64,000 bases of DNA from Aldrovandia affinis. Taxonomy: Eukaryota > Chordata > Actinopteri > Notacanthiformes > Halosauridae. Shown here in pieces: positions 21,901-31,539 of this stretch (position 1 is its first letter; each line of letters begins with the position of its first letter). The notes beneath the pieces were generated by a model. That model was not told the origin of the DNA. It did no database searches and was given only the letters and a program-made list of their open reading frames with translations. A program made the position numbers and the translations under genes. Where the stretch lies: contig JAINUG010000168.1 in assembly GCA_029706075.1 (NCBI GenBank), positions 1,302,001-1,366,000 of the forward strand. The letters are read 5' to 3'.

Positions 21901-24045
21901 CTCCCTTGGCCATTATAACAGCAAGTAGTCACCTTCTGTACTGTCATATGAGGTTATGGAATTTCTTGGGGGGGATCCTCAGCCATTCAGAATTGTTCTA
22001 GTTCCTTCAGATTCTTAGGGTGACGTGTGTGGACTGCGTTTTTGAGTTCAAACCACAAATATTCAATTGGATTCAGGTCTGGAGACTGAGATGACCATGT
22101 CAGCACACTGATCTTGTGCTCTGTCAACCATTTCTTAGTTCCTTTGGACGTATGTTTGGGATCGTTGTCTTGTTGGAAGGTCCATCTGTGGCCAAGGTGT
22201 AGCTTCCTGGCAGAGGGAACAAGGTTTTTGGACAAAATGTCTTGGTACATGCTGGAGTTCATAGTTCCATTTATTTTAATAAGGGCCCCAGGGCCTGTGG
22301 ATGCAAAACAACCCCAAAGCATTAAAGATCCACCACCATGTTTCACCGTAGACATGAGATGCTTTTCAACATTACTTGCATTCTTTGGATGCCAAACAGA
22401 ACACTGATCTGCATGTCCAAAAAGCTTGATTCGACCACAAGACACGGTTCCAATTGCAGTTCAGATGTAGTTTGACGAATTCAAGATGCCTTTTTCGGTG
22501 AATTGTCTTCAAAAGAGGCTTCGTTCTTGCAACTCTGCCATAAGGCCATTGTCACATAGGCGTTGACAAATGGTAGCTTTAGACACCTTGTAACCCCAAA
22601 ATGCCAGGATGTTTTGGAGATCTTGAACTGTGCCCCTTGGACTTCTTTTTGCCAATCGGTCCATCTGTCTCACTACACAAGGGGGCAAGATAAACTTGCG
22701 TCTTCTACCTGACAGGTTAGCCACTGTTCCAGTGGCCTTAAATGTCCTAATAGTTGACACAACAGTTATCCTTCCGATGAACTTCAAATAAGTTGTATAT
22801 TTATGAAGATTTGTTTTAGTTGGAATCCATTCAAAAGACTAGTTAGGGTTATGAATAATTGTGATCCAGATGTTTTCTGGAAAAAATATATTATTAATAA
22901 AACAAAATAGGGCGGCACGGTGGTGCAGTGGATAGCGCTGTCGCCTCACAGCAAGAAGGTCTCGGGTTCGAATCCAGGCCGGGGGCCTTTCTGTGCGGAG
23001 TTTGCATGTTCTCCCCGTGTCCGCGTGGGTTTCCTCTGGGTACTCCGGTTTCCTCCCACAGTCCAAAGACATGCACGTTAGGCTAATTGGAGAGTCTAAA
23101 TTGCCCGTAGGTATGAGTGTGTGAGTGAATGGTGTGTGTGCCCTGCGATGGATTGGCGACCTGTCCAGGGTGTATTCCTGCCTCTCGCCCGGAACGCATG
23201 CTGGGATAGGCTCCAGCACCCCCCCGCAACCCTGACCAGGAATAAGCGGCTTAGATAATGGATGGATGGATGGATAAAACAAAATATGTTTTTCTAAACA
23301 ATTGTATTAGTAATGTAGGTTTGGAATTTTCAAAGCATAAAATATACCTCATTACTTACACTACCGTTCAAAAGTTTGGGGTCACCTGCTGGAAACTATT
23401 TTTATCTCATAATTGACAATGCTTTACACCGTATACATTTCTGTAAATACTTTAAAATGACAAAAAACACATGTAACAATGAACAAAATGAACATCAAAT
23501 AAATGTTCAAGAAAATTATATTGAAAATTGAATCTTAGATTCCTCAAAATAGTCACCCTTTGGCGTGAGAATAGCCTCACAAACAGTGGCCATTCAGTTA
23601 ATACGTTTTAGCAGGAAATCACCCGACATGTTTTCCTAGGTATCCTGCAGCAATTCCCAGAGAAACTTGTGGGTTGCTTTGCTTTGACTCTTCCTTTCCA
23701 GTTTGTCCCATACAAGTTCTATGGGATTGAGGTCTGGACACTGGGCAGGCCAGGTCTTTAGTTTGAGTTGTTGTTCACATTCCTCCTTCACCAGATAGTT
23801 CTTGCACAACTTCAAGGTGTGTTTCGGGTCGTTATCTTGCTGAAGAATGAAGGAGTGCCCGATTAGCCATAGTCCAGATGGAAGGTGACCCCAAACTTTT
23901 GAACGGTAGTGTATATAGTTTATTTTATACGGTCTCTTTTGGTCATCTTTTTCAAGGGTACAAATAATAACGGAGCCTACGGCATCAAAGTACAAGGGTA
24001 ATGCTATTACATTTTATATGCAAACTTGTTACCTCTTGGCCTCAT
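12951..24045 (-). CDS. fam3d: FAM3-family secreted cytokine-like protein (FAM3D-like), nine coding exons
   Basis: The coding exons, 5' to 3', are 24045-24033, 21635-21525, 21296-21267, 20057-19931, 17897-17839, 17392-17351, 14172-14088, 13477-13354 and 13037-12951. Each has an AG acceptor and GT donor, and phases match throughout, totalling 678 nt (225 residues plus stop), the usual FAM3 length. Residues 6-22 form a hydrophobic signal or anchor ([17 protein letters not shown]). The ILEI/PANDER-type domain follows: C61 and C67 ([10 protein letters not shown]), [11 protein letters not shown] (C89), VASYDDP near 149, GFRDSW near 177 and the closing [13 protein letters not shown] with C220. These four cysteines and the GWPE...GC end are FAM3 hallmarks. 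The paralogue is a judgement by eye; FAM3A is not excluded. FAM3 proteins are secreted and affect metabolism or epithelial signalling. The introns hold many transposons. No stop or frameshift is seen. Confidence 0.9.
15178..16791. mobile_element. nested hAT-like element inside the hAT element
   Basis: The right end on the minus strand reads TAGGGGTGCAACGGATCAC, a common fish hAT terminus. Near 15240-15310 is subterminal sequence with CCGTGACCCATACGGATCAC. The copy at 27327-28347 lacks exactly this interval, which supports it being an insertion. The left terminus is not intact. The interior 15.8-16.6 kb is dense in GCTAGC and TTAGCTA motifs. Confidence 0.45.
16915..16935. repeat. (AAT)n microsatellite
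   Basis: About six AAT units inside the hAT element. Confidence 0.85.
17441..17535. repeat. fam3d: tandem duplication, 52-bp period, in a fam3 intron
   Basis: ACTGATGCTGTGCTCACTCA and the 20 bases after it occur twice, 52 bp apart, just upstream of the 17351-17392 exon on the minus strand, within 50-150 bp of its acceptor. Confidence 0.85.
18019..18279. mobile_element. hAT MITE
   Basis: Starts CAGTTGTTCCCATACTGTGG and ends AGTCTGGGAAACACTT, imperfect inverted ends of the common CAGTGGTTCCCAAACTGTGG type. Flanked by the 8-bp duplication CTTCAGAC (18011-18018, 18280-18287). Non-coding; in a fam3 intron. Confidence 0.8.
18351..19685 (+). mobile_element. Tc1-type transposon with TA target duplication
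   Basis: Inverted ends CACTGCTCAAAGAAATTAAG / CTTAATTTCTTTGAGCAGTG are flanked by TA at 18349-18350 and 19686-19687. Length 1335 bp. Lies in a fam3 intron. Encodes a broken transposase. Confidence 0.9.
18648..19468 (+). pseudogene. Tc1 transposase, internally deleted
   Basis: ATG at 18648 begins [20 protein letters not shown]. Helix-turn-helix DNA-binding segments cover roughly residues 5-115 ([12 protein letters not shown] and [15 protein letters not shown]). The catalytic region starts at VLFTDESRF (first Asp). After YAACNIQS the frame stops at 19199. It resumes at [20 protein letters not shown], which carries the region of the last acidic residue (PDLNPIEHV), then hits TAG and a frameshift. 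The block with the second Asp is deleted, so it cannot be active. Confidence 0.85.
20189..20600. mobile_element. old Tc1-type terminal remnant
   Basis: ACAGTGCCCCTTTATAGTC followed by TTGTTGCCTTGCAGCCTGAA resembles the terminal region of fish Tc1 elements of the CAGTGCCTTGCGAAAG type. No opposite end found. Confidence 0.35.
21987..22787 (-). pseudogene. Tc1 transposase, frameshifted
   Basis: The N-terminal part (22787-22509) has [19 protein letters not shown] and [20 protein letters not shown], the two paired-type DNA-binding subdomains. The C-terminal part (22445-21987) has [17 protein letters not shown], the second Asp in [10 protein letters not shown] and the third acidic region [11 protein letters not shown]. 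The two parts are in different frames across 22440-22510, so the protein is broken near its first catalytic Asp. Family DD34E. Confidence 0.85.
22910..23273 (+). mobile_element. tRNA-headed SINE-like element (GGCGGCACGGTGG family), full length
   Basis: A-box GTGGTGCAGTGG and B-box GGTTCGAATCC are followed by the conserved body and a (GGAT)n tail. The 13-bp target duplication ATAAAACAAAATA lies at 22897-22909 and 23274-23286. Inserted in the Tc1 arm, so younger than it. Confidence 0.85.
23359..23911 (-). mobile_element. short Tc1 derivative nested in the larger Tc1
   Basis: Inverted ends CACTACCGTTCAAAAGTTTG / CAAACTTTTGAACGGTAGTG are flanked by TA (23357-23358, 23912-23913). The 553-bp body keeps only the transposase C-terminus on the minus strand: QQDNDPKHT, then [17 protein letters not shown]. 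The host Tc1 sequence reads through when the element and one TA are removed. Confidence 0.85.
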
Positions 24046-24080
24046 CACAGCTTTCAATTCTTGGGAAAAAGTTCCTTTTC
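24033..24080 (-). other. fam3d: fam3 exon carrying the start codon
   Basis: Acceptor TTTACAATTCAG precedes 24080 and the donor G|GTAACA follows 24033. The ATG at 24045-24043 begins MRPR and is preceded by 35 nt of UTR. It was chosen because it joins in phase to the hydrophobic exon at 21635-21525 and no other ATG fits the next exon. Confidence 0.75.
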
Positions 24081-24252
24081 CTGAATTGTAAAGAGAGATG
24101 GAATTTTTAACATAAAACTTGTTTAACATGTTACTACTAACTGCCCTTGGTGTAATTAGGTGTAAGATTCACTGGGCAAGATTTACTAAAGAATTGCGAC
24201 TGCTTTTGAACACAAAACAGTCACAACAAGGTCACAATATTTACGTCAGATT

Positions 24253-25320
24253 CAGTGGAGGTTTATATAAGACAACAGGTGAAGCAGTGCTGACAAACAG
24301 GTGAAACAAACTGACAAAAAAACATAACACACATATCATATAAAACATATTTTATAAATGCATATTTTTCAAAAAGGCACCACCCTCAGGTTATTTCTCT
24401 GCTTCACTAGCGAATACAATTCAATGTAACACAATATAGTACTTTATACGTTGTTGATTGGACAATTATGGCTTATGATGCATTTTAAAGCCTACCCAGT
24501 GAAGCACTGCTTCACCTAGTCTTTCGAATGAGCCACGATCTTTGTGCGTTCGTAACATGAAGAAAATCGACACCTATCTAAACCATTCACCATTCACCTC
24601 CTATCCGAGAGTGGGCTCAGTAAGTCACAAATCACTGCTTTTTGGGGATTGCAATGCTGTTTTTGACCTGTACAAATGTGGAGAAACCGTAGTGCAAGGT
24701 AGCAGTGCTGAGCAATACTAAAGAATGTGTGGTTGTATTTTTGAGCTGCCGACCCAACACCAGGCAGCTAGTTAGGTAGGTAGAGCACACAGAAAAATAA
24801 GAGGAGAAAAAAATTAGCTATGAAAAAAAGCCATGTTGAAACCCATACAAAAAAGTAAGACTATTATATTTAAAGGAGTGCATGTCCTAACATTGAAAGA
24901 CGATTAACAGTACCATGCCACACAACATTTAAGTTAGAAATCATGTTGTGTTGTAGCTAAAGTTATTACATTACATTGCAAGATCGTTTACGTTAGATAA
25001 TAGGCTAAAGTTACTTGAGAACTGATGCCAATTAATTTCATGATTCTTTAATAAATACCAAAATGCAACTAATGTTAACGTTATCGTTTGCTTGCTATCT
25101 ATCAACTCAACTTCACTCCCCCAATAAAATAATTTGACCAGTAATTTGATAAGAAGAGAGGTGGTTATGTCAGTTACATCTGACATAAAAGCCAATGGAT
25201 AAAATATGCTGAGTTTATCTGTTAAATGATATGTTGTTTATACACATATAAAGACAGTGAGGGGGGAGGGGTTGCTTGGGTGGTTGCTTTACACTAAATT
25301 TTGGTCACCAGCCGCCACTG
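24253..25320. mobile_element. probable non-autonomous hAT element
   Basis: The right end GTCACCAGCCGCCACTG is a known fish hAT terminus in reverse. The left end CAGTGGAGGTTTATA is a diverged partner. GGTGAAGCAGTGCTGAC and AGTGAAGCACTGCTTCACC form subterminal repeats. The flanking 8-mers do not match well, so boundaries are tentative. Lies in fam3 intron 1. Confidence 0.4.
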
Positions 25321-25457
25321 TCTGATTTACTAAATGGTTGCTATGGGTAAAATCGCTATTAGAATGTAATCTTCTGGGTGTACGTCACTCTGCGCCTTTT
25401 CTTTAGATACATAGTTCAATCTGTTTAATCTGTTTCTCATGCATATGTATAGTACCT

Positions 25458-25876
25458 GTGTCATGGTTCCTGCTTGCCACCAAAGGGTGGCATTGGACTT
25501 TTCCATTTTTGTGTCTGGTTTAATTGGTGTAATTGTGTTCCCTGAATGTCTTGATAAATTCCTCCTGTGTCTCATATTCATGATCTATTTAAGTTACCTG
25601 TTTTCTTGGTTCTGGGCTTGGGCTTGAATTTTTGTTGAAAATCTGTTTCCTTGTGTTAGTGGGCCTCTGTGGTTTCACTGCCATTTCAAGTTCTTATTTT
25701 TATCTTTCTTATTTGATTTCTTGTCAGTGTTTTGAGTCTAGGATTTTTTCCAACAGTGTTTTATTTAGTTCTTGTGTTTGATTTTGTTGTTTGGGTTAAT
25801 TAAATCAGTTCATCTTGGTTTCCTGCCTCAGTTTCGCTTCTTGCACTTGAGTTCGTTCTCTCTGACCCTTTTGACA
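25458..25876 (+). mobile_element. candidate solo LTR
   Basis: Starts GTGTCATGGTTCCTGC and ends CCCTTTTGACA, with ACCT on both sides (25454-25457, 25877-25880). A TATTTAAG box lies near 25587 and T-rich downstream sequence resembles R-U5. The first base is G rather than the canonical TG, so the exact start is uncertain. Confidence 0.45.
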
Positions 25877-25880
25877 ACCT

Positions 25881-26865
25881 TTTGACATTAAATTCCCTGC
25901 TGGATATGGTCAAGTTTCTCAAAACTTTACATTTCTTGCGTTCGGATCTTTTAAAAGTTTTTTGGATTGCAGGCATTTTACAATCTGCATTTGGATTGCG
26001 CTCTCCAATGTGCTATTCGCTTTGTCCCAGCAACGAAAAACAAATAATCACAAATGCTGTTGAAAAGTACCCAGGTTCATCTCACGACAGCTTTATTTCC
26101 AGGGATTGCTGTATCTACAGACAGCTAATCAAAGGAGGGGCTACGAAGACGTGGTTATTAAGTAGGGCCTTGAAAGTATCGTTTCAAACTTGTAAATAGG
26201 CTACATATCATATATAGCATATGCTACATATTGTTTACTAGGAGTTACTTTCAGATATGTTTTACATATATTTGTTTAATTGAAAGGATGCACGGTTGAC
26301 CAAACTGTCATAGGCTAGAAGTTTAACTGAATTTGAACAATTGTCTTATTGTGCGTATGCGGTCAATTGTATATAGAATGAATAGCCTACAGTTTTACTT
26401 TAAGATGCTCTGTGGTATTCTGCCATCACAAATTCAACCGTGTCTATTCTTTGTTCTTATTATTATATTATTTCCTGGGTTGGACCACCGCATTTGTCAT
26501 TTCCCGCATTATGTTGTAGGAACGTTTATTTGTTTGAACACCGCCTAATGTCATACCATCTTTTCTTTGCATCATCTAGGCTACTATTAGTTTTTGCATG
26601 CCAAATGATTTTTTTTTTGCGTGATGTCACTTTGTGTGACTGTATCTCATTGACCATTACCTCTATTTCCTGACCTGTAAATGGTCTTTTATTTCATCAA
26701 AGAGTAGAGAAACTGTCGCTGCAAACAACATTTTGTTGTCATCTTCTGACAAGAGTGTAACGTTACATCACGTTCTGGGCATGTGAACACACTTCTTAGT
26801 GCATGCACTCTTTGCTTCTCTGCTGCTGTTGTGTGCACTCACTATCAAACAGTGGTTCTGTGTGG
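25881..26865. other. no gene seen (fam3 intron 1)
   Basis: AT-rich intronic sequence with short open stretches only. No repeat boundary recognised. Confidence 0.5.
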
Positions 26866-27000
26866 CTCAGTAGGTAGAGCACAGAGTTGGCAACGCTGAG
26901 GTTGTGGGTTCGATTCCCACTGGGACCACATATACTGAGAAATGTATGCAATCACTACTTTGGATAAAAGCGTCTGCTAAATGGCATATAAAAAAAAAAA
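26866..27000 (+). mobile_element. short tRNA-derived SINE with L2-type tail
   Basis: The head TGGCTCAGTAGGTAGAGCA ... GGTTCGATTCCCACTGGG keeps tRNA box A and B. It is followed by CTTTGGATAAAAGCGTCTGC and a poly(A). The L2-type tail makes it a SINE rather than a tRNA gene. Confidence 0.8.
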
Positions 27001-27112
27001 CATGCGCACAGCGCTCGCCTATACCGTTCCTCTTTAGTTCAGAGAAGACACATAGTTGCACTGATAGCTGAACGAAAGAGGAACATCATTTGGAGTTATT
27101 TCACAGCTGTGA

Positions 27113-27326
27113 ATGAAAATGTCGCGAACTGCGATGTATCTAGGAAGGCTGTTCGCTACTGTGGCAATGACCAATTTGTTTAAGCACATTATAAAAAACC
27201 ACGAGCAAGAGAACTCGGAGCTGCAACAGAAAATAAGGGAGGAGGAGGATGGAAATGCCCAGCAGCCAGGCCTGCGAGACAGAGTTCACTGGCAGAGTCT
27301 TTTCAGAGAGGCAAGGAATATCCAGG
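27113..27326 (+). CDS. unidentified open frame, interrupted by a hAT insertion
   Basis: ATG at 27113 or 27119 gives MSRTAMYLGRLFATVAMTN followed by a charged, helical part (NHEQENSELQQKIREEED) and HWQSLFREARNIQ. It is cut by hAT sequence from 27327. I recognise no family. It lies on the plus strand inside fam3 intron 1 with no clear splice sites. It could be the start of a transposase or a fragment of an unrelated gene; downstream sequence after the hAT copy does not obviously continue it. Confidence 0.3.
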
Positions 27327-28347
27327 CACGGCCAGCTCAAGGCACAGACCATACAGGCAGCTGCCTGGGGCGCCATGTTGGCTAGGGGCGCCAGGTCGCC
27401 CTCACAAAAAAAGAAAAAAAGAAATAACGCTGGTGGCTGGTGGGTGCCCTCTCCTTTCCTCCCAATGAACAGGCAACAGGCAACCCAAGAGACGTGCTAT
27501 CGCCTGTCGGGTCAAGCGCAGGTGACTGGGTCAGAGAGGCATGCACTACTGATGCAGTCAGGCAGAGAGCCAACATCAGCGCGACGCAAGATATATATCA
27601 GATTTTATATTTGCACAATGACTTTGAAAAGGCACAAGCTTCAGGTGCGCAGGGGAGAAAACAGAGGAAGGAGGAGGAGGAGGAGGAAAAGAGAGCCCAA
27701 TTAAGAGGTAGGCTATGTCATCAAAATGCCGTTTTGTTGTGTTTCTGTGTTATTGTAGGAGGCTAGGGAGCTAACTAGCTAAGTAATAAACAATCTAATG
27801 CTAGCTAGATAATGCGATGCTAAGAGCTACTGCTAGACTCATACAGATTGAAGGATGAATGCATGCTGATGCTGAGTTACCTAACCCTCACGTTTTGGCT
27901 TGAAGCTTATTAGTACCCACCTGTAGTTATTCCCAAAACTATGCTACTACACCTGAATTGCAGAGTTGCAAAACCCTCATGCTTGCTTTGAGTCTCAAGC
28001 TTTATCATTAGGCTACCAAAATTAGTAGTAGGCTACAACATTATATCAGTGATAATAATGTGGCTAGCTATCCATAAAAATCCATGATTTAAGTTGTTTG
28101 TCCTACAGCTGCTTTTGCTTGTAATAGGCTAATAACTGTACCTGTCTGTACAGATACACTCAGCAAGTGTTTGCAAAAGCCCCCAGACTTTGTTAACAAT
28201 TGTGTTAAAAGTGAGTTTTCTTACCATTTTCTCTTATCCTCCCTGTTTAAATGAGACTTTGGTAAGTGATTTGTTTGAGAAGTGATTTTATGTGAAAAAG
28301 AAAATTTTAAAAATCATTTTTGTCTTGAATCCATGGTGATGTCTGAT
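27327..28347 (+). mobile_element. hAT element, second copy, truncated
   Basis: Matches the reverse complement of 14469-17014 but lacks the nested 15178-16791 block and the final 75 bp. The diverged left end CACGGCCAGCTCAAGG is recognisable. The short N-terminal frame near 27620-27710 ([20 protein letters not shown]) is better preserved than in the first copy and ends at a GTAGGC donor-like site. TATCCAGG (27319-27326) and TATCCAGC (28362-28369) may be a decayed target duplication. Confidence 0.7.
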
Positions 28348-28362
28348 TGATGTGATATCTGT

Positions 28363-28401
28363 ATCCAGCTATATAGTAGTGAAATTACTATATAGCTGGA
28401 T
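28363..28401. repeat. perfect palindromic hairpin, 16-bp arms, 7-nt loop
   Basis: ATCCAGCTATATAGTA and its exact reverse complement surround GTGAAAT. It lies immediately after the truncated hAT copy. Confidence 0.85.
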
Positions 28402-29348
28402 CTTCAGTGCTGGTTAATGTTACATTTTCAAACTGTAATTGGTCATCATTAGCTGTTACTGTAGCAGAGTATATTCAGACATTCAAATAATATATTCAGC
28501 CCATTGAAACTTATCTAAATTAATAAATTTAATGGAATTGAAAAAAATAATATACCTCAAACCTGAAAATAACCTAAAAATAAATGCTTCATGTTTAGCA
28601 AATAATTTGGTGGTAATGAAAATGTATTCAGAGGTAGCCTATTAATGATGCATTCACCTCATAAATCATGACACTTTGCTCCCCCCTACATGAAAGTACA
28701 TTCGCCGCTTTTAATAATAAAAAGGATCAGTATCGGTATCGATCTCGGTGATTCTGGCCCTGGTATTACTTGGTGTCGCCCACCCCTAATTCAGACCCTT
28801 TTTTATGGGCGTTGCCTAGTGCAAAATTGCAAATGAGCATTTCATTTCTTTGATTGCGTATTTAGAACATGTCTTAGTAAATTGGTGGTTAACTTGTCTG
28901 CATCTGCGTCAACAAGAGCCGCATTACACCCGCTATTTTCCCGCTGCACTATTTCTTCTAAACGTACTATTTCTTAGTAGTAAATCTGCGCCCTCAGTCT
29001 GAACAAATATGTTTAATCTGAGACATTGTTAACATGACCACAACAGCCCAGCACATGCATCCCCGGAACCTTTTAAAAAAAAATGTTTATAGTTATTGTT
29101 TTGAAACATGAAGAGCTTGTTTGCCATGTCTGAGAATCTATTGGTCACATTTCTCCTTCCAATAATAAAATACTTTAGGTGGACAAAGCGCAAATAGCAT
29201 AGAAAATAAATGAAATAAACACTAACATACAATAATGCCATTATACAGAATATAGTATATATACCCACTTCCAATGTTAAAAGATAAATATAAACAATTA
29301 GAAAACAGCTAACTTAATTTGCCATAGAAAGGAAAAGTGAATGCTTAC
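28402..29348. other. no gene seen (fam3 intron 1)
   Basis: AT-rich intronic sequence; no repeat family recognised. Confidence 0.5.
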
Positions 29349-29450
29349 CTGTGAAGTTGTTTTTATTGATCTTTTTTTGTTTAGCTTTGTGTCCTGTTTG
29401 AAAATGCTGAGATACTGCACTGCGCACAGCTGATGACAGGTGTACTGGTC
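29349..29450 (-). other. fam3d: probable fam3 5' UTR exon
   Basis: A strong donor CTTCACAG|GTAAGCAT ends this minus-strand segment at 29349. It is the best upstream partner for the acceptor at 24081. The transcription start is not defined by a clear TATA box; the right boundary is approximate. Confidence 0.4.
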
Positions 29451-29837
29451 TCACCGTGGCCAGATTCAGGTGGAAACATTTTCACAGGTGGGAATGTTGA
29501 CTTTGCAGTCTTACGTCAACAAACCAGGATGTTCACACCCCTCAAATACTAAGGCGGATGTGATATTGTGAAACACCCTGTATGATTTCTAACTGCTGAT
29601 GAAGAACAGGCAGGTTAATTAATCTGTGCTGTTACATTACATGTAATGGTGGTGGTATTGGGCCAATAGTGTGGTGGTGTATTTGAAATTGCTCCTACAT
29701 AATATTAAGGAGAAACAGCATCTTTAAAACATATAATGTAAATCAAAACCGGAGATCCAAAACAGTGTTAAACATTGAACCACATGTCCAGAATTACAAA
29801 TGATGCGATTGTTAAAGCACAGTGCTATATACATTTG

Positions 29838-30058
29838 TATTCACACACTTGATGAATATGAACCAAAGAGATTGTATAAAATAAACTATATAAGTAATGA
29901 GGTATATTTTATGCAAAAAAACCTCTGAAAATTCCAAACCTACAAACTAATACAATTGTTCAGAAAAACATATTTTGTGTTATTATTTTTTTTCCAGAAA
30001 ACATCTGGATCACAATTATTCACACCCCTAAATATTCTTTTACATTTAATCCAACAAA
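29838..30058. mobile_element. terminal fragment of the long-inverted-repeat Tc1 family
   Basis: AAAGAGATTGTATAAAATAA and following sequence through AACATCTGGATCACAATTAT match the inverted arm of the element at 21677-23983. Only one arm is present. Confidence 0.75.
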
Positions 30059-30214
30059 TTAGTCCTGATCGGGGGCGGCATTTGGCTATCCACCCCAGGG
30101 GGAGGGGGAAGCGTGAGCCGGCACGAGTTCATCAAGGAGCAGGAAAGGCGTCGGAGGTCGGGTTCCACCTTCTCGCAGGAGGCGGATCTACCGGCATCTT
30201 TTTTTCATCTTTAA
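30059..30214 (+). other. GC-rich open frame of unknown origin
   Basis: A frame of about 51 codons, ending TAA at 30212-30214, reads LIGGGIWLSTPGGGGSVSRH then EFIKEQERRRRSGSTFSQEA. Its GC content stands out in an AT-rich stretch. TTAG just before it could serve as an acceptor. No ATG or family recognised; it may be a captured exon or part of a repeat. Confidence 0.3.
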
Positions 30215-30544
30215 AGTAGTAAAAATTACCCTGTTCTTTATTGAGTCTTGAAATAAGGATAAGGTAAGAAATAAGGAAACATACACAAGGAAATCAAGTT
30301 AGAAATTTGTGGTGAACGTTGTGAGCAAAGGCGTCACTTCCTGTTTGAGCGAGAAAGGTTTTGACTACCTGAGAGCAAGTTCTGAAGTGTTTGATTCAAA
30401 CCTTTTATATCTTGTTTTATTTTCTTGTTTTAAAAGTAATTGCAGTTTTGCACATTTATGTCTTATTTTTAATCGTTTTATTAAAAGTTTCAATTTTTTT
30501 AAATAAAAGGTTTTTTTTCTAATCGTGTGATCCACATGGATCTG

Positions 30545-30620
30545 ATCAGAGCCGGCCTCTGGCGTGATCAGAGCCGGCCCGTGGCATAGGCGAATTCTAG
30601 GGGCGCCGTCCATCCATAGG
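30545..30620 (+). mobile_element. hAT terminus, two tandem partial copies
   Basis: GATCAGAGCCGGCC occurs at 30545-30558 and again at 30567-30580. The second continues GTGGCATAGGCGAATTC, then GGGGCGCCG, like the CAGGGCCGGC hAT ends elsewhere here. No opposite terminus found; 30620-31540 is otherwise unassigned. Confidence 0.4.
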
Positions 30621-31539
30621 GGGCGTGCCAAATGAGGGAGAGGGAAAAAGAGAAGAAAAGACATGCAGTGTCGCTCTTCTTTAATAAACAAAATGTTCTT
30701 AATTAAATTACTATTTCCAAATATAAAAAAAAAGCCCACAACGACATATTTATATAACCTATTAAATAGGCCCTATTTTCTGGGTTGCCTGCAGCCATGG
30801 CACAGCATCACCCCCTCCTCCCTGCTCCAGTTGGAGGACTTATCTGAAGTGACAAAAAAAATGCGATCCTCCAATGAATTGCAATTGACCAGGATCACAT
30901 TTAATACCTTATATTTATTACATCTGTAGCCTACATTTTTTCAATCGTATAAAAATGAAAACATTAGCTATATTTGTCTTTGTGTTTACATCTGTGCTTT
31001 CATGTAGCTTGTTGCTGCAAAAATATGTCCAACACGAGCTACAAGTAGTAGTGAATGATATCTTATTCCGATTGCTATTCCGATATAAGCATTTGCAATA
31101 TCATACCGCCAAAGTTTGAGATAGAAATCTATAGCAACACTCGATGCTGGGCATGTTTTGTCTCACATTTGTTTCCCATACATACTTGCAGACTAGTCTC
31201 CCAGAACCCATTTACCAAAATCACATCCCAGACTCAGTCCCAGCACAAGCAAGCACCAAGCTCGGATGTATTTGAAAATTCAATGCCTTACGAAAAAAAC
31301 TCTCAATTGCACAATGGTGAAAGAAACATTAGGACAGCTGTGTTCTGTAACATCGCCGCCCCGTCCTGCCCACCTTCCTCGTGTTTTTGTTCATCCTGTT
31401 CCTTGTGTGTCATGTCGGGGCAGCTCACACTTCTCGCAGGATCTAGGGCTCGGGGGCAGGTGCCAGAGCCGAGGCAGAGAAGAGAACATGCAGTCAGAAA
31501 AAAAAGCAGTGCTATAGCCAGTAGTATTATGTAAGAGCA

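Larger units (their letters stand above)
21677..23983 (-). mobile_element. Tc1-type transposon with long inverted repeats, hosting two younger insertions
   Basis: About 100 bp at the left (TTATTCATACCCTTGATAAA ... TATAAAATAAACTATA) reappears inverted at the right (23912-23983), and further right-arm sequence lies at 22850-22896 and 23287-23356. This is the long-inverted-repeat layout of some fish Tc1 elements. A SINE (22910-23273) and a small Tc1 (23359-23911) interrupt the right arm. It fills almost the whole fam3 intron between exons 24033 and 21635. Outer ends are approximate. Confidence 0.75.

Noticed and set aside
26866..26938. Functional tRNA gene
   Set aside because: Box A and B are good, but an L2-type tail and poly(A) follow directly, so it is a SINE head.
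31055..31534. 159-codon plus-strand frame
   Set aside because: No domain, low-complexity wording, overlaps likely L2 3' UTR and repeat sequence; composition does not look coding.
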